A DNA stretch of 11,254 bases from Rubrivivax sp. (GTDB lineage: Bacteria; Pseudomonadota; Gammaproteobacteria; Burkholderiales; Burkholderiaceae_C), in contig JAUYAJ010000581.1 in the NCBI GenBank assembly GCA_030693565.1, positions 1-11,254 of the forward strand. The letters run 5' to 3'. The position numbers and the translations under genes are program-made. Of the stretch, positions 1-6,102 are shown piece by piece. The notes under the pieces were generated by a model, which was not told the origin of the DNA, did no database searches, and saw only the letters and a list, made by a program, of their open reading frames with translations. Within the stretch, counting starts at the first letter, position 1, and every line of letters starts with the position of its first letter.

Positions 1-1
1 C

Positions 2-211
2 ATGGTTTGCAGGGAACTCGGGTTGAGCGACCAGACCTTGCGCAACTGGATCAAGGCAGCAGCGGAAGGCAGGCTCAACGGTGCCGGCGGCAGAGTCGTG
101 ACGGCAGAGGAAATGGAGCTTTCCAGGCTGCGCGCCGAGAATCTCCGGCTCAAGCGGGAGAACGAAATCCTAAAAAAAGCGACGGCGTACTTTGCAAGGG
201 AATCACTGTGA
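2..211 (+). CDS. IS3-family transposase OrfA, 5' end cut by window edge
   Basis: This is the DNA-binding subunit of an IS3-type transposase. The visible 69 residues start inside the helix-turn-helix (RELGLSDQTLRNWIKA, residues 4-19) and continue into a leucine-zipper stretch at about residues 37-60 with the heptad leucines and charged residues usual for OrfA dimerisation. OrfA proteins of this family are usually about 90-100 residues, so the first 20-30 codons lie to the left of the window and the ATG at 2 is probably internal. The stop codon overlaps the GTG start of the orfB remnant (208-210), the normal IS3 layout. Because orfB is broken (see 208-275), the element cannot make its own transposase. 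The family call is firm; the IS3 subgroup is not determined. Confidence 0.85.
   Translation: MVCRELGLSDQTLRNWIKAAAEGRLNGAGGRVVTAEEMELSRLRAENLRLKRENEILKKATAYFARESL
172..179 (+). promoter_or_regulatory. A7G slippery site for -1 frameshifting, orfA to orfB
   Basis: Seven A residues followed by G lie inside orfA, read as CTA AAA AAA GCG. A -1 slip here moves from the orfA frame into the orfB frame, which stays open through the orfB start at 208. This is the established way IS3 elements make the OrfAB transposase. Here it is a relic, because orfB is truncated. Confidence 0.7.
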
Positions 212-275
212 AGTACGCCTGGATCGCCAAGAACAAGGTGGTGTGGCCAGTCACGATGACGTGCGAGTTCTTGAC
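208..275 (+). pseudogene. IS3-family transposase OrfB, N-terminal remnant only
   Basis: From the GTG at 208, about 22 codons (VKYAWIAKNKVVWPVTMTCEF) match the start of IS3 OrfB proteins. After roughly position 270 the frame reads Arg/Ser-rich nonsense until a stop at 387, and no integrase core (DDE) follows. The homology stops where dienelactone hydrolase homology begins in another frame, so most of orfB and the right inverted repeat are gone. The exact breakpoint between about 265 and 285 cannot be fixed by eye. Confidence 0.7.
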
Positions 276-623
276 CGAGTGCTCGCCGGCTCGGACCTCA
301 AGGGGGCGACGGTTTTCGACTCGATGCTCGGTGGCTGGTTGGCGCAGCCCAAGCCGGGCGCGATCAAGACCAAGATCCTGGTGCTGAATGGCGGGGCCGA
401 CCCGGTCGTCAAGCCGGAGACGATCGTCGCCTTCGAGAAGGACGTGGTCGATGCCGGGATCGACAGCCGCTACGTCAGCTATCCGGGGGCCAAGCACGGC
501 TACAACAACCCGGACGCCAGCGCCAAGGGCAGTCAATTCAAGCTGCCTTTTGCCTACAGCGCGGAGGCGGCCACGCTGGCCCAAGCCGAGGCTTCGAAGT
601 TCTTCAGCGAAATCTTCAAGTAG
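276..623 (+). pseudogene. Dienelactone hydrolase family, C-terminal fragment
   Basis: About 115 codons resemble the C-terminal half of dienelactone hydrolase (DLH) family alpha/beta hydrolases. The catalytic Asp sits in NGGADPVV and the catalytic His in YPGAKHGYNNPDA, the usual DLH surroundings, and the protein ends in a normal helix (EASKFFSEIFK). The N-terminal half with the nucleophile elbow (usually G-x-C-x-G-G) is absent. Upstream in this frame there is only read-through of the transposase remnant back to an ATG at 192, which is not a credible start. This is most simply a gene cut by an IS insertion followed by deletion. The surviving reading frame has no internal stop, so the event may be recent. 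The fragment converges on the kinase gene, with 62 bases between them. Confidence 0.75.
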
Positions 624-668
624 CAGGTCTTGCAGGCACGGGAGTGCGCGCCGCCTGCGAGCGCATCA

Positions 669-687
669 GAGCCGCGCCCCGCGGCTC
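669..687. terminator. Perfect 8-bp hairpin between convergent genes
   Basis: GAGCCGCG and CGCGGCTC flank a CCC loop, immediately downstream of and touching the stop codon of the kinase gene, between it and the converging DLH fragment. There is no T-run on either side, so it could be a weak bidirectional terminator, an RNA-end stabiliser or a chance GC-rich palindrome. Confidence 0.35.
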
Positions 688-2125
688 AGGGCAGCCGTGA
701 CAGTTCGGACAGCAGGCGGGCGCGCGCCGCGGGTTGATCGACGGACTCGGCCAGCGCCGTGAAGAACGCGTCGCGCTGCGGCGCACGCGCCGCCGCTTTG
801 CGCGTCACGACCTTGGCGATCGGGCCGATGTGCTGGGCCAGCAGGCGCGTCGCCTGTTCGACCAGCGCGTCGCTCAGCGGCGCTGCCGCGGTGGCGCTGG
901 CGCCGCCAGTGGCGGCGCTGACTGCGCTGACGGCGCTGGCGTGGGTCGAGGCGGCGGACAAGCTCGTGCGCGCCGCGGTGGTGTTGCTGCCGGCCTTGTC
1001 GAGAAAGGCGCTGCGCGCCACCGGGTCGCTGACCTGGTCGGCGAGTTTGGCGTACAGCGTGGGCAGGTCCGAGCAATCGCGCGCGGCGCGGCGCACCAGC
1101 ACGTTGGCCAGCGGGCCCACATAACGCGCCAGCGAGGCTTCGGCCTGTGCCAGCGCGGCCATGTCCCAGCCCGCGGTGGCCAGCGCGGTGGGCAAGCTGC
1201 TCGACGCCGTGGTCGGCTCAGCGGGCAAGGTCTGGACCGGCTTGGGCGCTGGCTGCGGGGCGACGATGATGGTGCGGTCCCAGGCCGAGTCGACGAATGG
1301 CGTGCCGACCGCGTCGACGATGGCCTGCTTGAATTCGGCCGCACTTTGAAAGCGCTGCGCCGGGTTCTTCGCCATCGCCGTGGCGATGAGGGTGTCGTAG
1401 AAGCGCGGCCGGTCCGCGCCGTCCACCGCCGACGGCGGCTGCGGCATTTCGTGCACGGCCTTGTACATCAGCGCGTCCTGGGTGCCGACGAAAGGCGCGC
1501 GCCCGGTCAGCAGCAGGTAGAGCAGCACGCCCGCACTGTAGAGGTCGACGCGGTGGTCGATGGTCTGACCGAGGAACTGCTCGGGCGCCATGTAGTTCGG
1601 CGTGCCGATCATCATCGTCGTCTGCGTCAGTCCGCCGCCGTCGATGCGGGCGATGCCGAAGTCCGCCACCTTGAGCCGGCCGGCGCGCCCCATCATGACG
1701 TTGGCCGGTTTGATGTCGCGGTGCCAGACACCGAACTGGTGCGCGTGCTGCAGGGCGTCGAGCAGCTGGCTCATCACGCCGGGGATGTCCTCGTCGGTGA
1801 AGCGCACGCGCTGCGAGGCGTAATGGGCCAGCGACTGCCCTTCGACGAACTCCATCGCGATGTAGGCCACGCCCTGGTCTTCGCCGTAGTCGTAGACGGC
1901 GACGATGCCCGGATGCGCCAGCCGCCCGGCGGCCTGCGCTTCGTTGCGAAAGCGCGCCGCGATCGAGGCGGCGAACTCCGAGCCGTCGTCGAGCTGGCGC
2001 CGGATCGTCTTCAACGCCACGGTACGCCGGATGTCGGGGTCGAAGCCTTTGTAGACGACACCCATCGCCCCTTCGCCGAGCACCTCGGTGATCAGGTATT
2101 TGCCAAGTTTCTGTGGGTGTGCCAT
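686..2125 (-). CDS. Hanks-type Ser/Thr protein kinase with duplicated C-terminal domain
   Basis: The 479-residue protein is a complete eukaryotic-like kinase. It has a glycine loop GEGAMG (17-22), the ATP-anchoring Lys39 in VALK, helix-C Glu62, the catalytic loop HRDIKPAN (135-142), DFG (155-157), activation segment GTPNYMAPE (174-182) and Asp194 in helix F. All catalytic residues are present, and it is an RD kinase. The kinase domain ends near 272. A Pro/Ala/Thr linker (285-320) leads to two copies of a ~55-residue helical unit (about 325-379 and 421-475) joined by an Ala/Ser/Thr-rich linker. No transmembrane segment is visible, so it is probably cytosolic, unlike PknB-type receptor kinases. 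The ATG lies 10 bases after the sensor stop with no strong Shine-Dalgarno, suggesting translational coupling. Its input is presumably the sensor; its substrates are unknown. Confidence 0.93.
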   Translation of the reverse strand: MAHPQKLGKYLITEVLGEGAMGVVYKGFDPDIRRTVALKTIRRQLDDGSEFAASIAARFRNEAQAAGRLAHPGIVAVYDYGEDQGVAYIAMEFVEGQSLAHYASQRVRFTDEDIPGVMSQLLDALQHAHQFGVWHRDIKPANVMMGRAGRLKVADFGIARIDGGGLTQTTMMIGTPNYMAPEQFLGQTIDHRVDLYSAGVLLYLLLTGRAPFVGTQDALMYKAVHEMPQPPSAVDGADRPRFYDTLIATAMAKNPAQRFQSAAEFKQAIVDAVGTPFVDSAWDRTIIVAPQPAPKPVQTLPAEPTTASSSLPTALATAGWDMAALAQAEASLARYVGPLANVLVRRAARDCSDLPTLYAKLADQVSDPVARSAFLDKAGSNTTAARTSLSAASTHASAVSAVSAATGGASATAAAPLSDALVEQATRLLAQHIGPIAKVVTRKAAARAPQRDAFFTALAESVDQPAARARLLSELSRLP

Positions 2126-2135
2126 TGAGCTGAGG

Positions 2136-3008
2136 TCAGGAATCGAGCATCTTCATCGCCTGCACGACGCTGGTGCGCATGCGCGCGAAAGATTCGGCGA
2201 GAACGCCGATTTCGTCACGGCTGCCGGACTTGAACTCGGGTGCGGCCAGGTCGCCCTGGCTGACGCGGTCGGCCAGCGCCGACAGTTCGGTGACGGGGCG
2301 CACGACGACGAGCCAGATCATCACGTTGAGCACGATGCCGACAACGACCAGCACGCCGACCAGCGAACCCATGAACACGGTGAACGAGCGGTCGGCGCGG
2401 CCCAGCGCGATGCCGAGCGGCACCGAGACAATCTGCGCGCCGATGACCTCGTTCAACTGCCAGCCGAAACCGTTCGCCGAGCCGTACTTGTCGACCATGG
2501 TCTTGGGCGCCGCCTCGACGCTGCTGTGGCACTGCAGGCACTGCGGGTTGGTGATGCGCAGCGGCCGCGCGATGAACATCGAGACCCCCGCCGGCGTGTC
2601 GCGCTGGCCGATGAACTCCTTCAGGTCGCCGCCTTTGCGGAACTCGCTGACGACGTCGACCTCCCAGCCCGTCGCCCGGTCGCGCAGGTTGGTCGGGTTC
2701 AGCGTCGCTTCCTTGTAGAAGAACTCCGGGTGCTTGGCGAGCAGCGTGCCCAGCACTTCGACCGCGGAATAGCTGGGCACCGACTGCGGCAGGAACTCGT
2801 ACTTCATCTGCGTTTCGAGCAGCTTGGTGATCTGCGTCGACGTGTAGTTGCGCACCGCGTTGGCCTTTTCCATCAGCAGCCTGGCGCTGTTGAGGACTTC
2901 CTCTTTCGCGTTGTTCTGCAGCAGGTTGCGCGCGACCAGGCCGCAGGCGCCGACACCCACGGCGATGACGATCACGTAGATGATGTTGAACTTGACGAGC
3001 AGTTTCAT
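2136..3008 (-). CDS. Membrane sensor with periplasmic c-type heme (DUF3365/Tll0287-like) and HAMP
   Basis: The 290-residue protein has transmembrane segment 1 at about 9-28, a periplasmic domain of about 180 residues, transmembrane segment 2 at about 211-236 and a HAMP domain to the C-terminus (Pro238, then DEIG at 265-268 and AESFARMR). The periplasmic part carries one c-heme attachment motif, CLQCH (157-161), preceded by a WEVDVVSEFR stretch like that in DUF3365/Tll0287-type heme sensor domains. The chain ends about five residues after HAMP helix 2, with no histidine kinase, GGDEF or methyl-accepting module. The start at 3008 has a good AAAGG site six bases upstream. Position just ahead of the kinase suggests a redox, gas or ligand signal passed by contact to that kinase. 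Domain calls are firm; the ligand and coupling are inference. Confidence 0.85.
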   Translation of the reverse strand: MKLLVKFNIIYVIVIAVGVGACGLVARNLLQNNAKEEVLNSARLLMEKANAVRNYTSTQITKLLETQMKYEFLPQSVPSYSAVEVLGTLLAKHPEFFYKEATLNPTNLRDRATGWEVDVVSEFRKGGDLKEFIGQRDTPAGVSMFIARPLRITNPQCLQCHSSVEAAPKTMVDKYGSANGFGWQLNEVIGAQIVSVPLGIALGRADRSFTVFMGSLVGVLVVVGIVLNVMIWLVVVRPVTELSALADRVSQGDLAAPEFKSGSRDEIGVLAESFARMRTSVVQAMKMLDS

Positions 3009-3062
3009 GCGGGCCTTTCAAGTGAAGGCGCGCCGTGAGCCAGGAGCCAGCGCCGCACCGGA

Positions 3063-3082
3063 AACGCCCCCTCAGGGGCGTT
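3063..3082 (-). terminator. 8-bp hairpin at the fecR-like stop codon, possible partial terminator
   Basis: AACGCCCC and GGGGCGTT form a perfect stem with a four-base loop that contains part of the stop codon of the fecR-like gene. On the - strand the stem is followed only by TTTCC, a short T-tract. It sits in the 63-base gap before the sensor gene. It may lower downstream transcription or protect the upstream mRNA end; a full stop seems unlikely if the three genes are one operon. Confidence 0.4.
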
Positions 3083-3989
3083 GCTGTTTTTCTGGATAAA
3101 GCACCGATTCCCACTCGGGATGCGCACGCAGGTTGTCTTCCAGCGCATTGCGAAACGTGGCGTCGCGAGCGAAGGCGCCAAAGCGGCGCGGGAAGTCACG
3201 GCGCAGCGCCCACTCGGAAGTCAGCCACGGACTCAGTTCGCCATAAGCGGGTGGCGGCAGCAGACGCAGCTCGACCTCCTTGCCGCTGAGCTTGGCGCCG
3301 CGCAGCGGCAGGGTGTCGCGGAACCCGCGCGGCACGCTGCGCAGCTGTTCGGCCGAGGGGCGCGCAGCGGTGGCGCCGGTGCCCGCCTTGTCGCGGCTGT
3401 AGACCTCGCCCGACTTCAGGCTCATCACTGCGGGTGGCCGGCTGTTGCGCTCGATCAGGTCGACCGCGCCGGATTCGACGAAGACGAAGCTGCCTTGTTC
3501 ACCGACGTGGGTGACGGTGACGCCTTTGAACGGATGGATCTGCAGTGCTGCCGTCACGTGGCCGGCGACAGCCTCGGTGCCCAAGCCGCTTTGTTTGGCC
3601 CAGCCCTCGAGCAGGTAGAAGGCCGGATGGGCGCGCAGCCGGGGGCCGAAGCGCCCCGGCGTCAGCATCGCCCGGGTGTCGGGGCCGAAGTCGACCGCGC
3701 TGCCGTCGGGCCACTCGATGCGCAGCAATTTGAGGTTCGGCCCGGTCTCGACCAGGGTGCGGGCGTCGACGCGCTGGCCCGGAACCGCTGCCGACTTGCG
3801 CGCCGCGACCACTAGCGTGGCGTCGCCGTCAACGATGGTCACCTGCGCGGTCTCCACATCGGCTGCGAGGGCCGCGCCAGCCGCGCCAGCGCAGAACGCG
3901 GACAAACAAAGCGTGCGCCATATCGTCCAGTCTCGCAAACCTCTGCTCCCGACGACGCCGCTCCTGGGGTGGGAGCGGTCAATGGACAT
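3072..3989 (-). CDS. Secreted FecR-domain protein
   Basis: The 305-residue protein begins with an Arg-containing N-region and a hydrophobic signal segment (about 26-42, ending in Ala-Leu-Ala-Ala-Asp), so it should be exported, possibly with signal peptidase cleavage near 42. Residues 45 to about 200 match a FecR-type beta-rich domain: a GDATLV strand, the GQRVDARTLVETG turn, WPDGSAVDFGPDT (93-105), then LLEGWAKQSG. Residues 210-305 are a further conserved-looking region without a recognisable motif. There is no anti-sigma cytoplasmic domain and no ECF sigma gene nearby, so this is a stand-alone FecR-domain protein of the kind found next to membrane signalling proteins rather than the iron-citrate regulator. 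It lies 63 bases upstream of the heme sensor on the same strand and is probably its periplasmic partner. The start at 3989 has an AGGG about seven bases upstream. Confidence 0.8.
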   Translation of the reverse strand: MSIDRSHPRSGVVGSRGLRDWTIWRTLCLSAFCAGAAGAALAADVETAQVTIVDGDATLVVAARKSAAVPGQRVDARTLVETGPNLKLLRIEWPDGSAVDFGPDTRAMLTPGRFGPRLRAHPAFYLLEGWAKQSGLGTEAVAGHVTAALQIHPFKGVTVTHVGEQGSFVFVESGAVDLIERNSRPPAVMSLKSGEVYSRDKAGTGATAARPSAEQLRSVPRGFRDTLPLRGAKLSGKEVELRLLPPPAYGELSPWLTSEWALRRDFPRRFGAFARDATFRNALEDNLRAHPEWESVLYPEKQQRP

Positions 3990-4036
3990 GGTAAGCCCTG
4001 GCCGCGCGGGTGGCGAACGCGGCGCCGGCGCGTGCC

Positions 4037-4080
4037 CGGATTTGGGGTCACGGATTTGGGGTCCACGGATTTGGGGTCAG
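4037..4080. repeat. Three tandem copies of a 14-15-bp unit (CGGATTTGGGGTC)
   Basis: Units at 4037-4050, 4051-4065 and 4066-4080 each begin CGGATTTGGGGTC and differ only in the last one or two bases (A, CA, AG). They directly abut the inverted repeat at 4083-4140 and lie upstream of the fecR-like gene. I recall TTGGGGTCAGGTC-type repeats next to REP-associated (RAYT) transposases in other genomes, but no such transposase is in this window. Confidence 0.8.
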
Positions 4081-4082
4081 GT

Positions 4083-4140
4083 CTTGCCTTTTGCGTCACA
4101 ACGACCTCGAGCGGTCGTTGGCAAGAAGACAAGAGGCAAG
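4083..4140. repeat. Two-part palindrome, REP-like
   Basis: The outer arms CTTGCCTTTTG (4083-4093) and CAAGAGGCAAG (4130-4140) pair at 10 of 11 positions, with G-U at the odd one in one strand's RNA. Inside is a perfect 8-bp stem, CAACGACC (4099-4106) with GGTCGTTG (4113-4120), around a six-base loop. The nested design is typical of repetitive extragenic palindromes. Confidence 0.65.
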
Positions 4141-4170
4141 GCCACGCAAGCGCCTATCGCTTCACCCAGG

Positions 4171-4189
4171 TCGCCTGCGGGTCAGGCGA
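4171..4189. repeat. 7-bp perfect hairpin TCGCCTG/CAGGCGA
   Basis: TCGCCTG and CAGGCGA surround a CGGGT loop, between the palindrome to its left and the larger inverted repeat to its right. It may be part of the same repeat cluster. There is no T-tract on either strand. Confidence 0.45.
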
Positions 4190-4197
4190 TGGCGGGC

Positions 4198-4252
4198 GTT
4201 GCAGGCGTTCGAGTTGCAGCCCCGGCGAGCGCGCCACTCGGGTGCCTGCAAC
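4198..4252. repeat. 17-bp imperfect inverted repeat downstream of the crotonase gene
   Basis: The arms 4198-4214 (GTTGCAGGC at the outer edge) and 4236-4252 (GCCTGCAAC at the outer edge) match at 14 of 17 positions across a 21-base loop. It starts 16 bases after the stop of the crotonase gene on the - strand, so it could serve as that gene's transcript end, but no T-run follows. It could equally be another member of the repeat cluster. Confidence 0.5.
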
Positions 4253-4268
4253 TGCGGCTCGCGCGGCG

Positions 4269-4997
4269 TCAGTGCTTCTTCTTCATCGCCGCCGAGGTGT
4301 TGACGATGGCGTGCAGGCTGCGCGCGTAGTCGATCGCGCCTTGTTCGTCCATGCGCGGCGCCGTGTGCAGGTACTCCTTCAGGCCGAGGATGGCCGGCCG
4401 CGGGCGGCTCAGCAGCAGGGCGCAGAAACGCTCGACCTCGGCGCCCAGTGCGGCCGCTGGAACGACCTGGCTGACCAGGCCATAGGCCAGCGCACGCTCG
4501 GCGCTGATGAAGTCGCTCGAATAGGCCAGCCAGAGCAGCGCATTGCGGTTGACGCGGTCGTACAGCGCCGACATCACCATCGTCGGCATCACGTTGTGGT
4601 TGATCTCGGGGATGTTGAAGGTGGCGCTGTCGGCGGCGAAGGACACGTCGCACAGCGCGGCGATCGCCGCGCCGAAGCCCATTGCGCGGCCTTCGATGGC
4701 GGTGACCACCGGCACCTGCGCGTTGCGGATCGCCTTGTAGCTGCCGAAGATGGCGTCGTACTCGGCGCGCCGTGCGTAGGCCTCGGGCTCGGGCGCCGGG
4801 GCGCCGGGGTCGCGCACGCGGCCGGTGCAGTAGTCGGGGCCGGCGCTGCGCAGCAGCACGGCGTCGGAGGCTTCGTGGGCGCCCAGGATGGCGGCCGACA
4901 GGCTGGCCGCCATGCCGTCGGAGACACCATTGCCGTCACGCTGCAGCGTGATGCGCAGCAGTCGCCCGTCCTGCACGATCGAGAGAGGGTCGCTCAT
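4269..4997 (-). CDS. Crotonase-family (enoyl-CoA hydratase/isomerase-like) protein
   Basis: The 242-residue protein has a crotonase fold. It shows the oxyanion-hole and CoA-binding stretch EGRAMGFGAAIAALCD (102-117) and the family FNIPEI motif (127-132), plus a normal C-terminal region ending MKKKH. Glu131 of PEI corresponds to the second catalytic Glu of rat crotonase (Glu164). The position of the first (Glu144) is Ala111, so plain enoyl-CoA hydration is doubtful; isomerase, hydrolase or lyase chemistry on an acyl-CoA is more likely. The start at 4997 is preferred because GGAG lies eight bases upstream. The open frame extends to 5162, but those 55 residues are Arg/Trp-rich and match nothing in the family. 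It lies 226 bases after the TIM-barrel gene on the same strand, so co-transcription is uncertain. The substrate is unknown. Confidence 0.85.
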   Translation of the reverse strand: MSDPLSIVQDGRLLRITLQRDGNGVSDGMAASLSAAILGAHEASDAVLLRSAGPDYCTGRVRDPGAPAPEPEAYARRAEYDAIFGSYKAIRNAQVPVVTAIEGRAMGFGAAIAALCDVSFAADSATFNIPEINHNVMPTMVMSALYDRVNRNALLWLAYSSDFISAERALAYGLVSQVVPAAALGAEVERFCALLLSRPRPAILGLKEYLHTAPRMDEQGAIDYARSLHAIVNTSAAMKKKH

Positions 4998-5030
4998 GTC
5001 TTGTCTCCACTTCCAGGGTTCTTGGCGGCC

Positions 5031-5049
5031 GGCGCGGCGGTGCCGCGCC
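5031..5049. repeat. Perfect 8-bp GC hairpin in the crotonase leader
   Basis: GGCGCGGC and GCCGCGCC flank a three-base loop, 34-52 bases upstream of the crotonase start codon. In RNA it would be very stable. There is no T-tract, so it may affect mRNA stability or be chance in GC-rich DNA. Nothing else was recognised in 4998-5173. Confidence 0.3.
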
Positions 5050-5173
5050 TGCCAGGGGCGACTGTCGCATGCCCACGGCCGCAGCGCGCCGTTGCGAGCC
5101 TGCGGCCCAGCGCGGCCGAGTGTCCGGCCCGCGCCAGCCCAGGGCAACCGACGAAAGGTCACGCACTGTCAGG

Positions 5174-5217
5174 AAAACTCAAGCGCCGGGGCGCAGAGCC
5201 GACGCCGCGGCGGCGTC
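5174..5217 (-). terminator. Candidate terminator after the dehydroshikimate dehydratase gene
   Basis: Reading the - strand, 6 bases after the stop at 5224 comes a GACGCC.../...GGCGTC hairpin (5201-5217, 7-bp stem), then a smaller GCGCC/GGCGC hairpin (5183-5194), then TTTT at 5177-5174 a few bases later. The T-tract is short and not flush with the stem, so the call is tentative. If real, it would separate the crotonase gene from the catabolic operon. Confidence 0.35.
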
Positions 5218-5223
5218 AAGGTT

Positions 5224-6102
5224 TCAGCCGCGCAGCCGCATCGCCCCCGGCGCAGGCACTGCGCGCCCGAGCACGTCCTCGGACAGCCAGACCGCGCCGC
5301 GACGCGCGCGTTCGGCCACCAGCGGCAGCGGCAGCTGCTGGTAGTCGTCGTTGAAGACCTCGAAGCTGTAGTCACCGCGGTAGCCCAGGCGGTCGAGCTG
5401 GATGACGAGTTGCGCCAGTTGCGCGCTGTGAACGCCTTCGCCGGGAAAGACGCGGAAGGTGCGCGCCGTGCTCATGCGCTCTTCGAAGGTCGGGGTCTGC
5501 TGCCACATGAAGTCGGACAACTGGACCAGGTGGATGCGCTGCGGGTCCAGCCGGTCGAGGTCGGCCAGGTCGTCCTGGGCGGCGAAGATGTGGAAGGAGT
5601 CGAGCCCGATGCCCAGGTTGGCGCAGTCGGCTTCGTCGACGATCTGCCAGGCCTGCATGAAACGGTTCACCGTGCGGCCCCAGGACAAGGCCTCGTAGGC
5701 GACCTTGACGCCGTGCGGGATCGCCAGCATGGCCAGCTTGCGCAGGTCGCGGGCCAGCGTGGCGCTGTCGGTGGCAGCGTGCGGCGATGTCGACGAACAA
5801 GCCAGCAAGACCTTGCAGCCGAGCGCGGCGCACATCTCGATCATCGACTTGGCGATGTCGACCTTGTAGGCGTGCAGGTCGCCCGACAAACCTTCGAAGT
5901 CGCGCAGCACCTGAAAGCCGGTGCCACGCAGGCCGCTGTCGCGCACCGCGCGCACGGCGGCGTCCAGCCCCTGGGGGTGGCCGACGACGTCGCGCGCGCT
6001 CAGCATAACCTGGGCAAAGCCGGCGTCGCGCATTGCGCGCAGCTTGGCTTCGAGCGGCCCGGCCAGCGAAATCGTGTCCATGCCGAACTGGTCGATCTTC
6101 AT
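5224..6102 (-). CDS. quiC: 3-dehydroshikimate dehydratase, TIM-barrel half (QuiC/AsbF type)
   Basis: This 292-residue protein belongs to the xylose-isomerase-like TIM-barrel family (sugar phosphate isomerase/epimerase, AP endonuclease 2 fold). The pattern fits the dehydratase domain of bacterial QuiC1: MDTISLAG start, FQVLRDFEG (63-71), ACSSTSP (101-107), YEALSWGRTVN (136-146), LDSFHIFA (167-174), VQLSD (193-197), FRVFPGEG (216-223) and FEVFND (247-252). The likely divalent-metal ligands Glu137, Asp168, Gln194 and Glu248 are all present, so it should be catalytic, converting 3-dehydroshikimate to protocatechuate. The ATG overlaps the stop of the VOC gene by four bases (ATGA), so the two are translationally coupled. 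Single-chain QuiC1 has this barrel at the N-terminus and an HPPD-like domain at the C-terminus; here they are two proteins. A broader sugar isomerase role is the alternative, but the context argues against it. Confidence 0.82.
   Translation of the reverse strand: MKIDQFGMDTISLAGPLEAKLRAMRDAGFAQVMLSARDVVGHPQGLDAAVRAVRDSGLRGTGFQVLRDFEGLSGDLHAYKVDIAKSMIEMCAALGCKVLLACSSTSPHAATDSATLARDLRKLAMLAIPHGVKVAYEALSWGRTVNRFMQAWQIVDEADCANLGIGLDSFHIFAAQDDLADLDRLDPQRIHLVQLSDFMWQQTPTFEERMSTARTFRVFPGEGVHSAQLAQLVIQLDRLGYRGDYSFEVFNDDYQQLPLPLVAERARRGAVWLSEDVLGRAVPAPGAMRLRG

Noticed and set aside
734..2128. A 464-codon open frame on the + strand opposite the kinase gene
   Set aside because: It is the antisense of a full kinase with all motifs. 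The translation is Arg/Gly/Val/His-rich with no domain, the usual by-product of GC-rich codon bias.
2136..3008. Sensor histidine kinase or chemoreceptor
   Set aside because: There is no H-box, ATPase or methyl-accepting domain after HAMP; the protein ends there.
3072..3989. FecR as the iron-citrate anti-sigma regulator
   Set aside because: No ECF sigma factor or TonB receptor gene is adjacent, and the protein has a cleavable-type signal peptide rather than a cytoplasmic anti-sigma domain.
4037..4080. CRISPR array
   Set aside because: The three repeats are tandem with no spacers and there are no cas genes.
4998..5162. N-terminal extension of the crotonase to an ATG at 5162
   Set aside because: These 55 residues are Arg/Trp-rich and unlike the family, and the ATG at 4997 has a good ribosome binding site.
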